Source: an uncultured Acidobacteriia bacterium
Lineage (GTDB): Bacteria > Acidobacteriota > Terriglobia > Bryobacterales > Bryobacteraceae
Length of the DNA: 64,000 nucleotides
Reading direction: 5' to 3'
Assembly: GCA_903909435.1 (NCBI GenBank)
Contig: CAIVVT010000035.1
Coordinates: forward strand, 1 to 64,000
Position 1 is the first letter of the stretch, and every line of letters starts with the position of its first letter. The translations under genes and the position numbers were made by a program. Below are positions 51,633 through 60,902 of this stretch, piece by piece. The notes beneath the pieces are model-generated. The model was not told where the DNA came from, made no database searches, and saw nothing but the letters and a program-made list of their open reading frames with translations.

Positions 51633-53459
51633 ATGTACAAGAATCGGCGGGAAAGTCCGTGCTGCCGCCTGGGTTTGTTGTTGCTGTTCACGGCGCTCCC
51701 GCCACCCCACTTGGGGATTGCGGTGGGGCAACCGGCTGCACCTCCTCCCGCTTCCCAGCCGAAGGATGCCGGCGTTCCTCCGCAGCCCGCCGCTAAGGCG
51801 AAACCGAGCGACAAGAACGTCGAAGAAGTGACGACGAAAGACGCGCAGGCGACTTTCACCTCAAAGGTGAATCTCGTCCCCGTCACCGTCGTCGTTCGCG
51901 ATGACAAAGGCCGTGCGATCGGCAACCTGACTAAAGAGGACTTCCGGGTGACGGACAACGGGAAGCCACAGTTTATCAGCCGGTTCTCCGTTGAGAATCC
52001 GTCCACGCCCGTTCTTCTGGAGAAGGAGAACGTCGATCCGGACGCTCCCAAGCCGGTTGAAAGCGCCTCGCTCGTGATTGCCACGCGCTTCGTGGCTTAC
52101 CTGTTCGATGACGTGCATGCAACCTGGGAAGACCTGGCCCGCACGCGCGATGCCGCGATGCGACAAATCGCCACTTCGTTGCTGGCCACGGACCGCGCGG
52201 CCATCTACACGACTTCCGGTCAGACGATACTCGAATTCACCGACGATCAAGCGCAGTTACAGCAGGCTTTGATGCATTTGCAGCCGCGTCCGATCGCCGG
52301 CAACGCCACGGGCAGTTTCGAGTGCCCGCGCGTCAGCTATTACATGGCGGACCTGCTGATCAATCGTGAAGATCAGGAGGCTTGGCAAACGGCCATCACC
52401 GAAACTTACGCCTGCGCGAACCTCGATCCGACGACCGTTCCTCCATCCGTACCCAAGTCGATGGCTCAGGCGACCGCGTATCGGGCGCTCAGCGCGGGCT
52501 CGCACGAGACGCGTATTTCTCTCGACGTCCTGGGCAAAGTAGTGCGCCGCCTCTCGGCCATGCCCGGGCAGCGCACCGTGATCCTGGCTTCACCCGGGTT
52601 CCTGGCGCCGGACATCCATCAGGAAATCTCGGACGCCATCAGCAAGGCGATCCGTGCGAAGGTGATCATCGGCACCCTCGATGCGCGCGGATTGTGGACC
52701 GAGCCCGCTTACTCGGCAGCCGACGCATCGCCCGCGGGCGGCCCTAACGTCCTGGTGGTCAAGAGCCGGTACAGCCACTTCGAGGCGCTGGCCCAGGAAG
52801 ACGTACTAGCCGAGATCGCGGCTTCCACCGGCGGCACCTTCATTCACAACACCAATGACCTCGCGGATGGCTTTAAGCGCCTGGCCGCCGCACCCGAGTT
52901 TGTTTACGTAATCGGATTTACGCCCACCAATTTGAAATCCGATGGCAAGTTCCACAACCTCAAGATCGCCTTGAAGGATTCGAAAGGCCTGACCCTGCAG
53001 GCGCGCCGCGGGTATTACGCGCCGAAGCGGGAAGTGGGCGAGGCTGAGCAGGCCCGGCAGGATATTGAGGATGCTGTCTTTTCGCGCGAAGTTATGAAAG
53101 ACTTCCCGGTCGAGTTGCATACTCAGTTCTTCAAGCCCAGTGAGACCGAAGCCAAGCTCTCCGTGCTGGCTCGCGTGGATGTCAAGCGCTTGAAGTTCCG
53201 GCTGGAAGAGGGCCGCTATAGGAATTCGCTGAAGGTCGTCACCGCGTTGTTCGATCCCGGCGGAAATTACATTTCGGCATCGGACAAGGTGGTCGATTTC
53301 CGGCTGCTCGAAACGACGCTCGAGAAGCGCTTGAACAATGGGCTGACGGTCAAGTCGAGCTTCGACGTCAAGCCCGGCAGCTATGTAGTCCGGCTTGTGG
53401 TAAGAGACAGTGAGGGCCAGATGATGGCGGCCGAAAATGGGGCCGTCGAGATCCCTTAG
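51633..53459 (+). CDS. exported VWFA-related protein (acidobacterial family), copy A
   Basis: 608 residues with a signal region (CRLGLLLLFTALPPPHLGIAVG) and a Pro/Ala-rich linker. The VWFA-related acidobacterial domain follows: VNLVPVTVVVRDDKGRAIGNLTKEDFRVTDNGKPQFISRFS, VAYLFDDVHATWEDLARTRDAAMRQI, RLSAMPGQRTVILASPGFL, GTLDARGLWTEPAY, LAEIAASTGGTFIHNTNDLADGFKRLAAAPEFVYVIGFTP and LQARRGYYAPKR. A C-terminal beta domain (MKDFPVELHTQFFK onward) is also typical. The metal site is degenerate. Surface or periplasmic; function unknown. Followed by a paralogue 54 bp downstream. Confidence 0.85.
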   Translation: MYKNRRESPCCRLGLLLLFTALPPPHLGIAVGQPAAPPPASQPKDAGVPPQPAAKAKPSDKNVEEVTTKDAQATFTSKVNLVPVTVVVRDDKGRAIGNLTKEDFRVTDNGKPQFISRFSVENPSTPVLLEKENVDPDAPKPVESASLVIATRFVAYLFDDVHATWEDLARTRDAAMRQIATSLLATDRAAIYTTSGQTILEFTDDQAQLQQALMHLQPRPIAGNATGSFECPRVSYYMADLLINREDQEAWQTAITETYACANLDPTTVPPSVPKSMAQATAYRALSAGSHETRISLDVLGKVVRRLSAMPGQRTVILASPGFLAPDIHQEISDAISKAIRAKVIIGTLDARGLWTEPAYSAADASPAGGPNVLVVKSRYSHFEALAQEDVLAEIAASTGGTFIHNTNDLADGFKRLAAAPEFVYVIGFTPTNLKSDGKFHNLKIALKDSKGLTLQARRGYYAPKREVGEAEQARQDIEDAVFSREVMKDFPVELHTQFFKPSETEAKLSVLARVDVKRLKFRLEEGRYRNSLKVVTALFDPGGNYISASDKVVDFRLLETTLEKRLNNGLTVKSSFDVKPGSYVVRLVVRDSEGQMMAAENGAVEIP

Positions 53460-53513
53460 CGGAAACGCGACCTGCAGTGGCGATCGGACCCTGGCAGGAG
53501 AGTAAATGGAGAC

Positions 53514-55940
53514 GTGAACACAATGACAGCACTTCGCCGGTACCTATCCTTTGCTGGATTTCTGTGCCTTATGGGACTGGCATCCCCGTCGCTCCGGTTG
53601 CAGGCGCAGGCGCCGCCTCCCGACTCCGGCGCAACCATCAAAACGGAAACCCGCCTGGTGATCGTGGACACCGTCGTCACCGACAAGAAAGGCACGTACG
53701 TTCAAGACCTGACCCAGAAGAACTTCCGCGTCTTTGAAGACGGCAAAGAGATGGAAGTGAAAAGCTTCTCCTCCGAGGCGGAAGGCGCGGCGTCGGGTAA
53801 GCCGCAGCAGCGGTACATCGTGCTCTTTTTCGACAACTCGACGATGGACCCACCCATGCAATTCCAGGCACGTGAGGCAGCGTCGAAGTTCATCGATGCA
53901 AATGCGGGCCCTACGCGCCTCATGGCCATCGTGAACTTCGGCGGCTCAATTCAGATTGCCCAGAACTTCACAGCGAACGCCGACCGCCTTAAAAAGGTTG
54001 TGAGCGGAGTGAAGTTCTCCAACACCTCCCCCAATGCGGACGACGCTACCGGCTCGCTGGCCAATGTTGGCAACCTGGGCCTCAGCCAGGCTGCGGCCGA
54101 ATTCGGGGCCAGGAGCGTGATCGTCGGGCTGAACTCGTTGGCGAAAAGCCTCGCGACGGTTCCTGGCAGGAAGAGCCTGATCCTGCTCACCGGCGGCTTC
54201 AACATGTCGAATGCCGACATGTCGGATCTGACCGCGCTGATCAACGTCTGCAACAAATCCAACGTGGCGGTTTATCCGATCGACGCACGAGGCCTCGTGG
54301 CGCAGGGTGGCGCCAGTTTGCGCAACATCGTGCCCAGCGGCGAAGAGCCGGAGGCTGCTCAGGTGGCTGCGCTACAGCGCGAACCCGCTCCGAGCGAGGG
54401 ATTGGTGGCGAGCGCAGCCCAATCGGCCGGCCGCTCCTTCTTCCGGCTAGCTTCCTTCGCGAAACAGGCCGCATCGGGCCTACTTCCTCAACCTAGCGCA
54501 GCATTTGCATGGGCTCCTCCCGCGGGTGGGGGAGCGCCTCCCTCAGGCGGTGGCGGCGGAAGGGTCGGCGGAGGCTCGCCTCCTCCTTCGGCGCCGCCAT
54601 CGGGCGGTGGAAAGAGCAGCCCCGGCACCCCGGGCGGCAGCAATCCTGGGCGAGGGACTCCAGCGCCTGGCACTCCAGGCAGAAGCAATCCGGGCACTCC
54701 GGGCGGCACGGCTCGTGGCGGCGGCGGCACGGTATTCAATCCGAATAACCCGCTCTACAACAACCCGTTAAACCAGTCCCGGCAGATTCTGCCAAGGTTC
54801 CCCGATAGTGCATCCACCAACCAGCAGTTTATGTACGCTCTGGCGGCGGGCACCGGCGGCTTCGTGATCGCCAACACCAACGATTTGCTGGCCGGTTTGG
54901 AGAAGATCGGCCGCGAGCAGAACGAGTATTACCTGCTCGGCTACCGGCCGCCGGAATCAGACGAGGGAACCTGCCACACCATCCAGGTGAAGATTGTCGA
55001 TCATGGTGGAACTTCGGTCCGGTCGCGCACCGGCTATTGCAACGCGAAGCCGCAGGATCTTTTGGCGGGCAGTTCTGTGGAGAAGGGGTTGGAGGCCATC
55101 GCTTCGGGTACCGCCGAAGGGTCGCTGCACGCGGCCATGCTCGCCCCGTACTTCTACACCTCCACCAACGTGGCACGAGTCAATGTGGCCATGGAGATCC
55201 CCACCGAGAAGCTCAAGTTCGAGAAGGAGAAGGGGAAGTTCAATTCCTCGGTGCACGTGCTCGGCTTGGCGCTGAAGGCTGACGGCTCGATTGCGGCGCG
55301 TTTCAGCGACACAGTCAAGCTGCACCTTGAGAACAAAAAAGAGGTCGAGGCGTTCAAGGAACACCCGCTCCATTACGAGAGCCAGTTTGACGTTGCCTCC
55401 GGCCAGTACACGCTCAAGGTGGCTTTCAGTTCCGTTGGCGAGAGCTTCGGAAAGGTCGAGACTCCGCTGGTGATCGATCCTTACGACGGCAAACAGTTCA
55501 GCATCAGCGGCGTTGCTTTGAGCCGGTCATTCGTCAAGGTGGCGGACATGGATAGCGATCTGGACGCCGCGATGATCGAGGACCGGAAGGTATTGATCAG
55601 CCGCGGGATTCAGTTCATTCCCTCCGGCTCCGCCCAGATCAAAAAGAGCGAGAAGCCGCTGCTCTACCTAGAGGTCTACGCGCCGGCGTTACTCTCGCCA
55701 AACTCCCCGGTCATAGCGCTTCAATTGCGAATTCTCGACAGCAAGACCGGCGAGGCCAAAGAGGACACAGGCCTGATGAACCTGGCGGTGATGATCAAGC
55801 CCGGCAACCCCGTCATTCCCGTCGGCATGGGGCTCCCGCTGGAGAACCTGACGCCGGGGAGATACAGGGCGGAGGTGCAGGCTCGCGATTCGGCAGGCCA
55901 CAAGACCTCACTACGCGCGACCGAGTTCGACGTGGAATAG
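53514..55940 (+). CDS. exported VWFA-related protein (acidobacterial family), copy B with Gly/Pro-rich insert
   Basis: 808 residues. Start GTG at 53514 (AGGAG 13 bases upstream) or ATG at 53523 (GGAG 11 bases upstream). A signal region (YLSFAGFLCLMGLASPSLRLQAQ) precedes the VWFA-related domain: RLVIVDTVVTDKKGTYVQDLTQKNFRVFEDGKEM, YIVLFFDNSTMDPPMQFQAREAASKFID, VPGRKSLILLTGGFNMSNADMSDL, YPIDARGLV. Between this strand and the closing AAGTGGFVIANTNDLLAGLEKI segment lies a Gly/Pro/Ser insert of roughly 80 residues (about 335-415). A C-terminal beta domain ends the protein. Function unknown; the pair may be coexpressed. Confidence 0.85.
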   Translation: MNTMTALRRYLSFAGFLCLMGLASPSLRLQAQAPPPDSGATIKTETRLVIVDTVVTDKKGTYVQDLTQKNFRVFEDGKEMEVKSFSSEAEGAASGKPQQRYIVLFFDNSTMDPPMQFQAREAASKFIDANAGPTRLMAIVNFGGSIQIAQNFTANADRLKKVVSGVKFSNTSPNADDATGSLANVGNLGLSQAAAEFGARSVIVGLNSLAKSLATVPGRKSLILLTGGFNMSNADMSDLTALINVCNKSNVAVYPIDARGLVAQGGASLRNIVPSGEEPEAAQVAALQREPAPSEGLVASAAQSAGRSFFRLASFAKQAASGLLPQPSAAFAWAPPAGGGAPPSGGGGGRVGGGSPPPSAPPSGGGKSSPGTPGGSNPGRGTPAPGTPGRSNPGTPGGTARGGGGTVFNPNNPLYNNPLNQSRQILPRFPDSASTNQQFMYALAAGTGGFVIANTNDLLAGLEKIGREQNEYYLLGYRPPESDEGTCHTIQVKIVDHGGTSVRSRTGYCNAKPQDLLAGSSVEKGLEAIASGTAEGSLHAAMLAPYFYTSTNVARVNVAMEIPTEKLKFEKEKGKFNSSVHVLGLALKADGSIAARFSDTVKLHLENKKEVEAFKEHPLHYESQFDVASGQYTLKVAFSSVGESFGKVETPLVIDPYDGKQFSISGVALSRSFVKVADMDSDLDAAMIEDRKVLISRGIQFIPSGSAQIKKSEKPLLYLEVYAPALLSPNSPVIALQLRILDSKTGEAKEDTGLMNLAVMIKPGNPVIPVGMGLPLENLTPGRYRAEVQARDSAGHKTSLRATEFDVE

Positions 55941-55999
55941 CCGGCGCAGGACCCGCGGGCTCTATAACGCCAGTATGCGGGGCCCGGAAACTCCGGCGC

Positions 56000-56013
56000 G
56001 GCTCTCGAGAGCC
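56000..56013. repeat. perfect 14-bp palindrome
   Basis: GGCTCTCGAGAGCC, perfectly symmetrical, 59 bp after the VWFA stop and 63 bp before the next ATG. It could be an operator or a small transcript-end hairpin. A weak promoter (TTGGCT 56035-56040, TAGATT 56059-56064) lies just downstream, so an operator role for the next gene is possible. Confidence 0.35.
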
Positions 56014-56076
56014 ACCCCACACGGTCTGTCGCCCTTGGCTCGACGCGGTCTATTGCTGTAGATTGTTAGCACCCCG

Positions 56077-58512
56077 ATGGCAACACAATCCAGCAATCCC
56101 TTGGGCGGCGCCCCGTCGCGTCGATCCAGAGGCGCACGAGCGCCGCTGACCTTTATGGCGAGCTTCGCTCTCGCTGCGTCTTCTCTAACGGCACAATCCA
56201 ACCCTCCCGTCACCGTATCAGCGGAGGGCTGGACGGTAACGGCCCAGAGCGGAACGCTCACGGTCACCCACGAGAAGCTGGGTGTCCTGATGCGGGACTT
56301 GCACTTGCAGATCCGCGACGCTCGCGGACCGCAAGTGCTTAGCGGCTGGACTGCCGAGCAGAGCGGGCCGAATCAACTGAGTCTGCGGACTGTCCAACCG
56401 CGTACGGGCTGGGTGATTGAGTTGCGGCGCAATGCGCTGAAGTTCTCGTCCACCACGCATGGCGCGAGGTTGGCCGCCCGGGTTCCGGCTCCTCCAACGC
56501 GCGGACCGGCGCGCCTCATCGACCCCTCAGGAGCGCCTGTCGATTGGGTCGGCACGAATGAAGTGAAAAGCGGGTACGGCGGCAGCGAGACGCTCAACCC
56601 CTCGTTCCTGCCCAGAACGAACGCCGACGTGATGTACTTCTCGCTGGGCAACGTGGCAAGCCCGGCGTTCCACGCGCTGTTTGACCGCCCCTCCGACATC
56701 GCTATCGACTTCACCGACGCTTCCGAGATGGCGCGCGACACCGAGGATGCGAGCTTGCTGGATCTCTCTCTGCCGATCCCAGGGAATGTGGTCATCCGCC
56801 TCACGCCCGACTACTTCACGCAGGCGCTGGGCGTGCCCTATTACGTCCCCTTCGACGACAGCTATTTCAAGACCGCGCCGATGGTCTGGTCGAGTTGGAC
56901 GAGCTACTACGAGGCCGTTCGCGAAGAAGACATGGTGCGCAATACGGATTGGCTGGCCGCCAACCTGAAGCCCTACGGGTTCCAGTACGTGCAGCTAGAC
57001 GATGGCTACGACAGCGGTCAAGTCGCCGGCAAAAGGGGCGACCATTCCTGGATCGAGAATTGGAACAAGAACACGTTTCCGCACGGGCCAGAGTGGCTGA
57101 CCGCATACATCAAAAACAAGGGCCTGCGTCCCGGCATCTGGCTCGTACCCAACTCGTATGCGAATGCAACCGAACAGCACCCCGACTGGTACCTTCGCGA
57201 CAAGCGCGGCAACTTCGTGCTGGACTATTCAACGCCCGCGCTCGACTCCACCAACCCGGCCGTGGTGGGGCATCTGCAGCGACTGTTCCGTACGCTCGGC
57301 GACTGGGGCTTTGAGTACTACAAGTTCGATGGCGAACACGCGCTGCCGCGCTACGCGCCGCCGGTGGACCGCACTAAACTCTACGACACGAAGGTCGATT
57401 CGCTGGTCAATTACCGCGACCGCCTGAAGGTGATCCGCGACACGATCGGGCCCAAGGTTTTCATCGAGGGCTGCCCGGCTGGAACGCCGCTCAACGGGAT
57501 CGGTTTCTTCAACTCCTACTTCACCGGACACGATCTTTACAACAACTGGCAGGGCATGTATGCGCTGTTCAGTTCCATCAATGCCAACGCCTTCCTGAAC
57601 CACATCGTGGTTTACGTCATGCCCGGCGAAGGTCTGGAACTGGGGGCACCCGCGACCGTGGAGGAGACCGCCAAGAAGCGCCCGCCGATCGTGATCGAGA
57701 CGGCCCGTACGCGGGAAGATCCTCTGACTGGATTCGGGACCACACTGGCCGAGGCGCGCACGCTCGTTTCTTATGTCTCTCTCACCGGCGTGGCCTACCC
57801 GCTGGCCAGCGTGATGCCTGAATTACCCGAGGAGCGCGTGCGCCTGTTGAAGGCGACCATGCCCACCATGCCGATCCTGCCGGTGGATCTTTTCAGCCGC
57901 GGGACCGACGCGCAGTGGGACAAGTTCAAACACGTGCAACCCGACTACTACGTACACAACTATCCCGAGATCCTGGACGTGAAAGTGAACGCCACGCCAG
58001 GGGTCTACGACGTGGTCGCATTGACCAACTGGCGGAGTGCCGCCGAGGCGCGCCGGGTCGATCTGAAGGAGAAACTCGGACTCGCAGCCGACCGGGATTA
58101 CGTCGTGTTCGATTTCTGGGCGCAGGCGGAGCTAGGTGTCGTCAAGAAGACCTTCAACATCAATGTCGAGCCGCACGACACGCGCGTGCTGTTCTTCCAC
58201 CCGCTGTTGGACCGTCCGCAGGTGGTCGGTATGTCGCGCCACATCAGCGGTTCGTTCTCGCTTCAGAGGGTGGCCTGGGACACTGCGCAGCGAACACTGA
58301 GTGGAACCTCAGAGACCGTGGCGAAAGATCCGTACACGCTGTGGATTCATCTGCCAAGCGGCGTACAGGTGGCGCAGGCGAAAGCCAGATCCGGAGGGCA
58401 TGACGTTGGGGTGACCCAGAAGGTCAGCGGCAATTCGCTGATGATTCGTTTTGACGCGCAGCCTGCTCCGGTGGAGTGGGAAGTGGCATTCACTGCGCGC
58501 GCCAGCAAGTAG
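56077..58512 (+). CDS. secreted alpha-galactosidase-like glycosidase (GH36/GH27 type)
   Basis: 811 residues. N-terminal signal (APLTFMASFALAASSLTAQ after a basic n-region), a beta-sandwich (about 45-270), then a TIM barrel: MVWSSWTSYYEAVREEDMVRNTDWLAANLKPYGFQYVQLDDGYD, GLRPGIWLVPNSY, WGFEYYKFDGEHA with the nucleophile-type Asp418 of the clan GH-D KxD motif, and FIEGCPAGTPLNGIGFFNSYFTGHD as the likely acid/base region. A C-terminal beta domain follows. It probably removes alpha-galactose or a related sugar from glycans. Start by the first ATG; no strong ribosome-binding site. Confidence 0.82.
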   Translation: MATQSSNPLGGAPSRRSRGARAPLTFMASFALAASSLTAQSNPPVTVSAEGWTVTAQSGTLTVTHEKLGVLMRDLHLQIRDARGPQVLSGWTAEQSGPNQLSLRTVQPRTGWVIELRRNALKFSSTTHGARLAARVPAPPTRGPARLIDPSGAPVDWVGTNEVKSGYGGSETLNPSFLPRTNADVMYFSLGNVASPAFHALFDRPSDIAIDFTDASEMARDTEDASLLDLSLPIPGNVVIRLTPDYFTQALGVPYYVPFDDSYFKTAPMVWSSWTSYYEAVREEDMVRNTDWLAANLKPYGFQYVQLDDGYDSGQVAGKRGDHSWIENWNKNTFPHGPEWLTAYIKNKGLRPGIWLVPNSYANATEQHPDWYLRDKRGNFVLDYSTPALDSTNPAVVGHLQRLFRTLGDWGFEYYKFDGEHALPRYAPPVDRTKLYDTKVDSLVNYRDRLKVIRDTIGPKVFIEGCPAGTPLNGIGFFNSYFTGHDLYNNWQGMYALFSSINANAFLNHIVVYVMPGEGLELGAPATVEETAKKRPPIVIETARTREDPLTGFGTTLAEARTLVSYVSLTGVAYPLASVMPELPEERVRLLKATMPTMPILPVDLFSRGTDAQWDKFKHVQPDYYVHNYPEILDVKVNATPGVYDVVALTNWRSAAEARRVDLKEKLGLAADRDYVVFDFWAQAELGVVKKTFNINVEPHDTRVLFFHPLLDRPQVVGMSRHISGSFSLQRVAWDTAQRTLSGTSETVAKDPYTLWIHLPSGVQVAQAKARSGGHDVGVTQKVSGNSLMIRFDAQPAPVEWEVAFTARASK

Positions 58513-58617
58513 CGACGGAGCCGCGACAGTGAGGGGGCGGTTGGTCTCGGTGGGCTCGACGTGCTGCAGCGCTCGCTGAGTACCCACCGCTCCGTAACTA
58601 CTGTGGCTCTGCTAAGG

Positions 58618-60756
58618 TCAGAACTTCGGCGTCACGCCCAGACTGTCGAACAGAAACGAGTAAATGTCCGCCGTGGTTTCCAGCGCCTTTGTCGTGCTGC
58701 TGGCGCCGTGGCCTGACTTCGTGTCGATGCGGATCAGCAGCGGCGTCGCATGACTCGCTTTTTCCTGCAGGGTGGCGGCGTACTTGAACGAGTGGGCCGG
58801 AACCACGCGGTCGTCGTGGTCGGCCGTTGTTATGAACGTCGCCGGGTACCTCCCGCCGGCGCGGATGTTGTGCAGCGGCGAGTAAGCGAAGATCGCCTTG
58901 AATTGCTCCGGGTTGTCGCTCGAACCATAGTCCGAGATCCACGCTCCGCCAATCGTGAATTTGTGGAAGCGGAGCATGTCCATGACTCCCACTTGCGGCA
59001 CCGCTGCGCGGAATAACTCCGGACGCTGGTTGATCACCGCTCCAATCAACAGACCGCCGTTCGAGCCGCCGTTCACGGCCAGATGTTCGGGCGAAGTGTA
59101 TTTGTTCGCGATGAGCCACTCGGCGGCCGCGATGAAGTCGTCGAAGACGTTCTGCTTATGCAGTTTTGTCCCCGCCTCGTGCCACTTCTCGCCATACTCG
59201 GCGCCACCCCGCAAGTTGGCGGTCGCGTAGACGAAGCCCTGCTCGAGCAGGGCGATGCGCAGCGGGCTGAATGCCGGGCTGATGGTGATGTTGAATCCAC
59301 CGTAGGCATACAGCAAGGTGGGGTTCGTTCCATCCAGTTTCAGACCCTTTTTGTGGATCAGGAACATCGGAATCTGCGTACCGTCCTTGCTCGCGTAGAA
59401 GACCCGCTTCTCTTCGTAGTCGCCGGGCTTGAATCTGGGGATCTCCGGAGCGCGAAATACCGAACTCTGCCGAGTGGCTATGTCGTAGCGGAAAATCGTC
59501 GGCGGGTAGTCGAGCGAGGTGAAGGTGTAAAAGACGAATTTGTCGTCGCGGTGGCCGCCAAAGCCGCCCGCGTTGCCGAGCCCAGGCAATTGAATCTCAT
59601 TCTCGAGCTTACCCGTGAGCGAATAGACCTCGGCGCGAGTGGTCACGTCTTTGAGATAGGTCACCAACAGCTTACCGCCTGCGGTCGATGCACCCTCCAT
59701 CGCCTCCGGTTTTTCGGCGACTACATCGGACCACGGCGAATCGGGCTTGTCCGGATCGAAAAGAGCCAACTTCTGATTCGGTGCCTGGTGGTTGGTCTGG
59801 ACCAGGAACTTGCCCCCGACGTTGTCAATCGGGTTGTACTGGTCATCGCCGATATCGGCCACGATGGGCGTCCAAGTCTTCTGCCCCTTGCTGAGATTGC
59901 GGAAGAACAGCGCGTTGCCCTTCTTGCCAGCGCTCGGATCGCCGACCCCCAGGAAGGCGTACTTTTCGTCTTCAGTCGTGCCGACATTGAATAGCCGCTG
60001 CGGATGGGCCTTGTCCTCATACACCAGTTCATCGGCGGACTGAGGCGTGCCGATGCGGTGGAAGTAGATCGTCTGGTTCTCGTTCTTCGACGAGAGGTCG
60101 TGGCCGCCTTTCGGCTCCGGGAAGCGCCCGTAGAAGAATCCGTTGCCGGCCCAGGCCAGATTGGAGAACTTGATCCACTTGATGTCGTCGGACAGAACCT
60201 TGCGGGTGGCAACCTCCATCACGGCGCCGGTGTTCCAGTCGGATCCGCCGCTCGATATCGTGTAGGCGCAATAGCGCCCGTCTTTGGAGATTTCGAGGGT
60301 CCCGAGGCGCGCCGTGCCGTCGGTGGAGAACTTGTTGGGATCGAGCAGCACCTCCGGCGTCCCGTCCAGGCCCTTCTGGATGTAGATCACGCTCTGGTTC
60401 TGTAACCCGTCGTTCTTCGAGAAGATGAAGTTCTCTCCCTTGCGGGACGGGGCGCCATACTTCGGGTAGTTGTAGAGTTGCTTGACCCGCTGCGCTAACT
60501 GCGGGCGGAACGCGATCTTGTCGAGGTACCCAAACGTGACTTTGTTCTGTGCCTCGACCCAGGCGGCCGTTTCGGCGGACTTGTCGTCTTCAAGCCAGCG
60601 ATACGGATCGGCGACTTTCACCCCGTGGTAATCGTCGACCTGATCGGTCTTGCGCGTCTGAGGGTACTTGAGTTCCTGGGGAAAAGCGGGCATCAGCAAT
60701 CCAATAAAAGCGGCAACGGAGGCCATCCGGGCAAACGGCAATAGAGCGTTGAGCAT
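58618..60756 (-). CDS. prolyl oligopeptidase (family S9A), exported
   Basis: 712 residues from the ATG at 60756, chosen for AAGGAA nine bases upstream and the signal peptide (MASVAAFIGLLMPAFPQ); the open frame to 60861 is longer but unsupported. An N-terminal seven-bladed propeller (DDYHGVKVADPYRWLEDDKSAETAAWVEAQN onward) is followed by the hydrolase: LLYAYGGFNI, GFVYATANLRGGAEYGEKWHEAG, VNGGSNGG with nucleophile Ser565, TTADHDDRVVPAHS with the acid and SGHGAS with the His. It cleaves short peptides after proline in the periplasm or outside the cell. Divergent from prfB. Confidence 0.93.
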   Translation of the reverse strand: MLNALLPFARMASVAAFIGLLMPAFPQELKYPQTRKTDQVDDYHGVKVADPYRWLEDDKSAETAAWVEAQNKVTFGYLDKIAFRPQLAQRVKQLYNYPKYGAPSRKGENFIFSKNDGLQNQSVIYIQKGLDGTPEVLLDPNKFSTDGTARLGTLEISKDGRYCAYTISSGGSDWNTGAVMEVATRKVLSDDIKWIKFSNLAWAGNGFFYGRFPEPKGGHDLSSKNENQTIYFHRIGTPQSADELVYEDKAHPQRLFNVGTTEDEKYAFLGVGDPSAGKKGNALFFRNLSKGQKTWTPIVADIGDDQYNPIDNVGGKFLVQTNHQAPNQKLALFDPDKPDSPWSDVVAEKPEAMEGASTAGGKLLVTYLKDVTTRAEVYSLTGKLENEIQLPGLGNAGGFGGHRDDKFVFYTFTSLDYPPTIFRYDIATRQSSVFRAPEIPRFKPGDYEEKRVFYASKDGTQIPMFLIHKKGLKLDGTNPTLLYAYGGFNITISPAFSPLRIALLEQGFVYATANLRGGAEYGEKWHEAGTKLHKQNVFDDFIAAAEWLIANKYTSPEHLAVNGGSNGGLLIGAVINQRPELFRAAVPQVGVMDMLRFHKFTIGGAWISDYGSSDNPEQFKAIFAYSPLHNIRAGGRYPATFITTADHDDRVVPAHSFKYAATLQEKASHATPLLIRIDTKSGHGASSTTKALETTADIYSFLFDSLGVTPKF

Positions 60757-60902
60757 GCGGGCACGTTCCTTTTTTGATGTGAGCGGCGCGCTTGTGATTC
60801 GCGAGTCCGCGTTCAGCGATGATCGTATCACCCTCCCGGGCCGGGCCGTCCGCTGCGGCACCTTCTCTGGCGTTTCGAGCGCGCCTGTTAGACTGTTAGT
60901 TT

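Noticed and set aside
54500-54740. possible tandem repeat or CRISPR-like array
   Set aside because: The G/C-rich repetition is in frame and encodes a Gly/Pro/Ser linker; there are no spacers.
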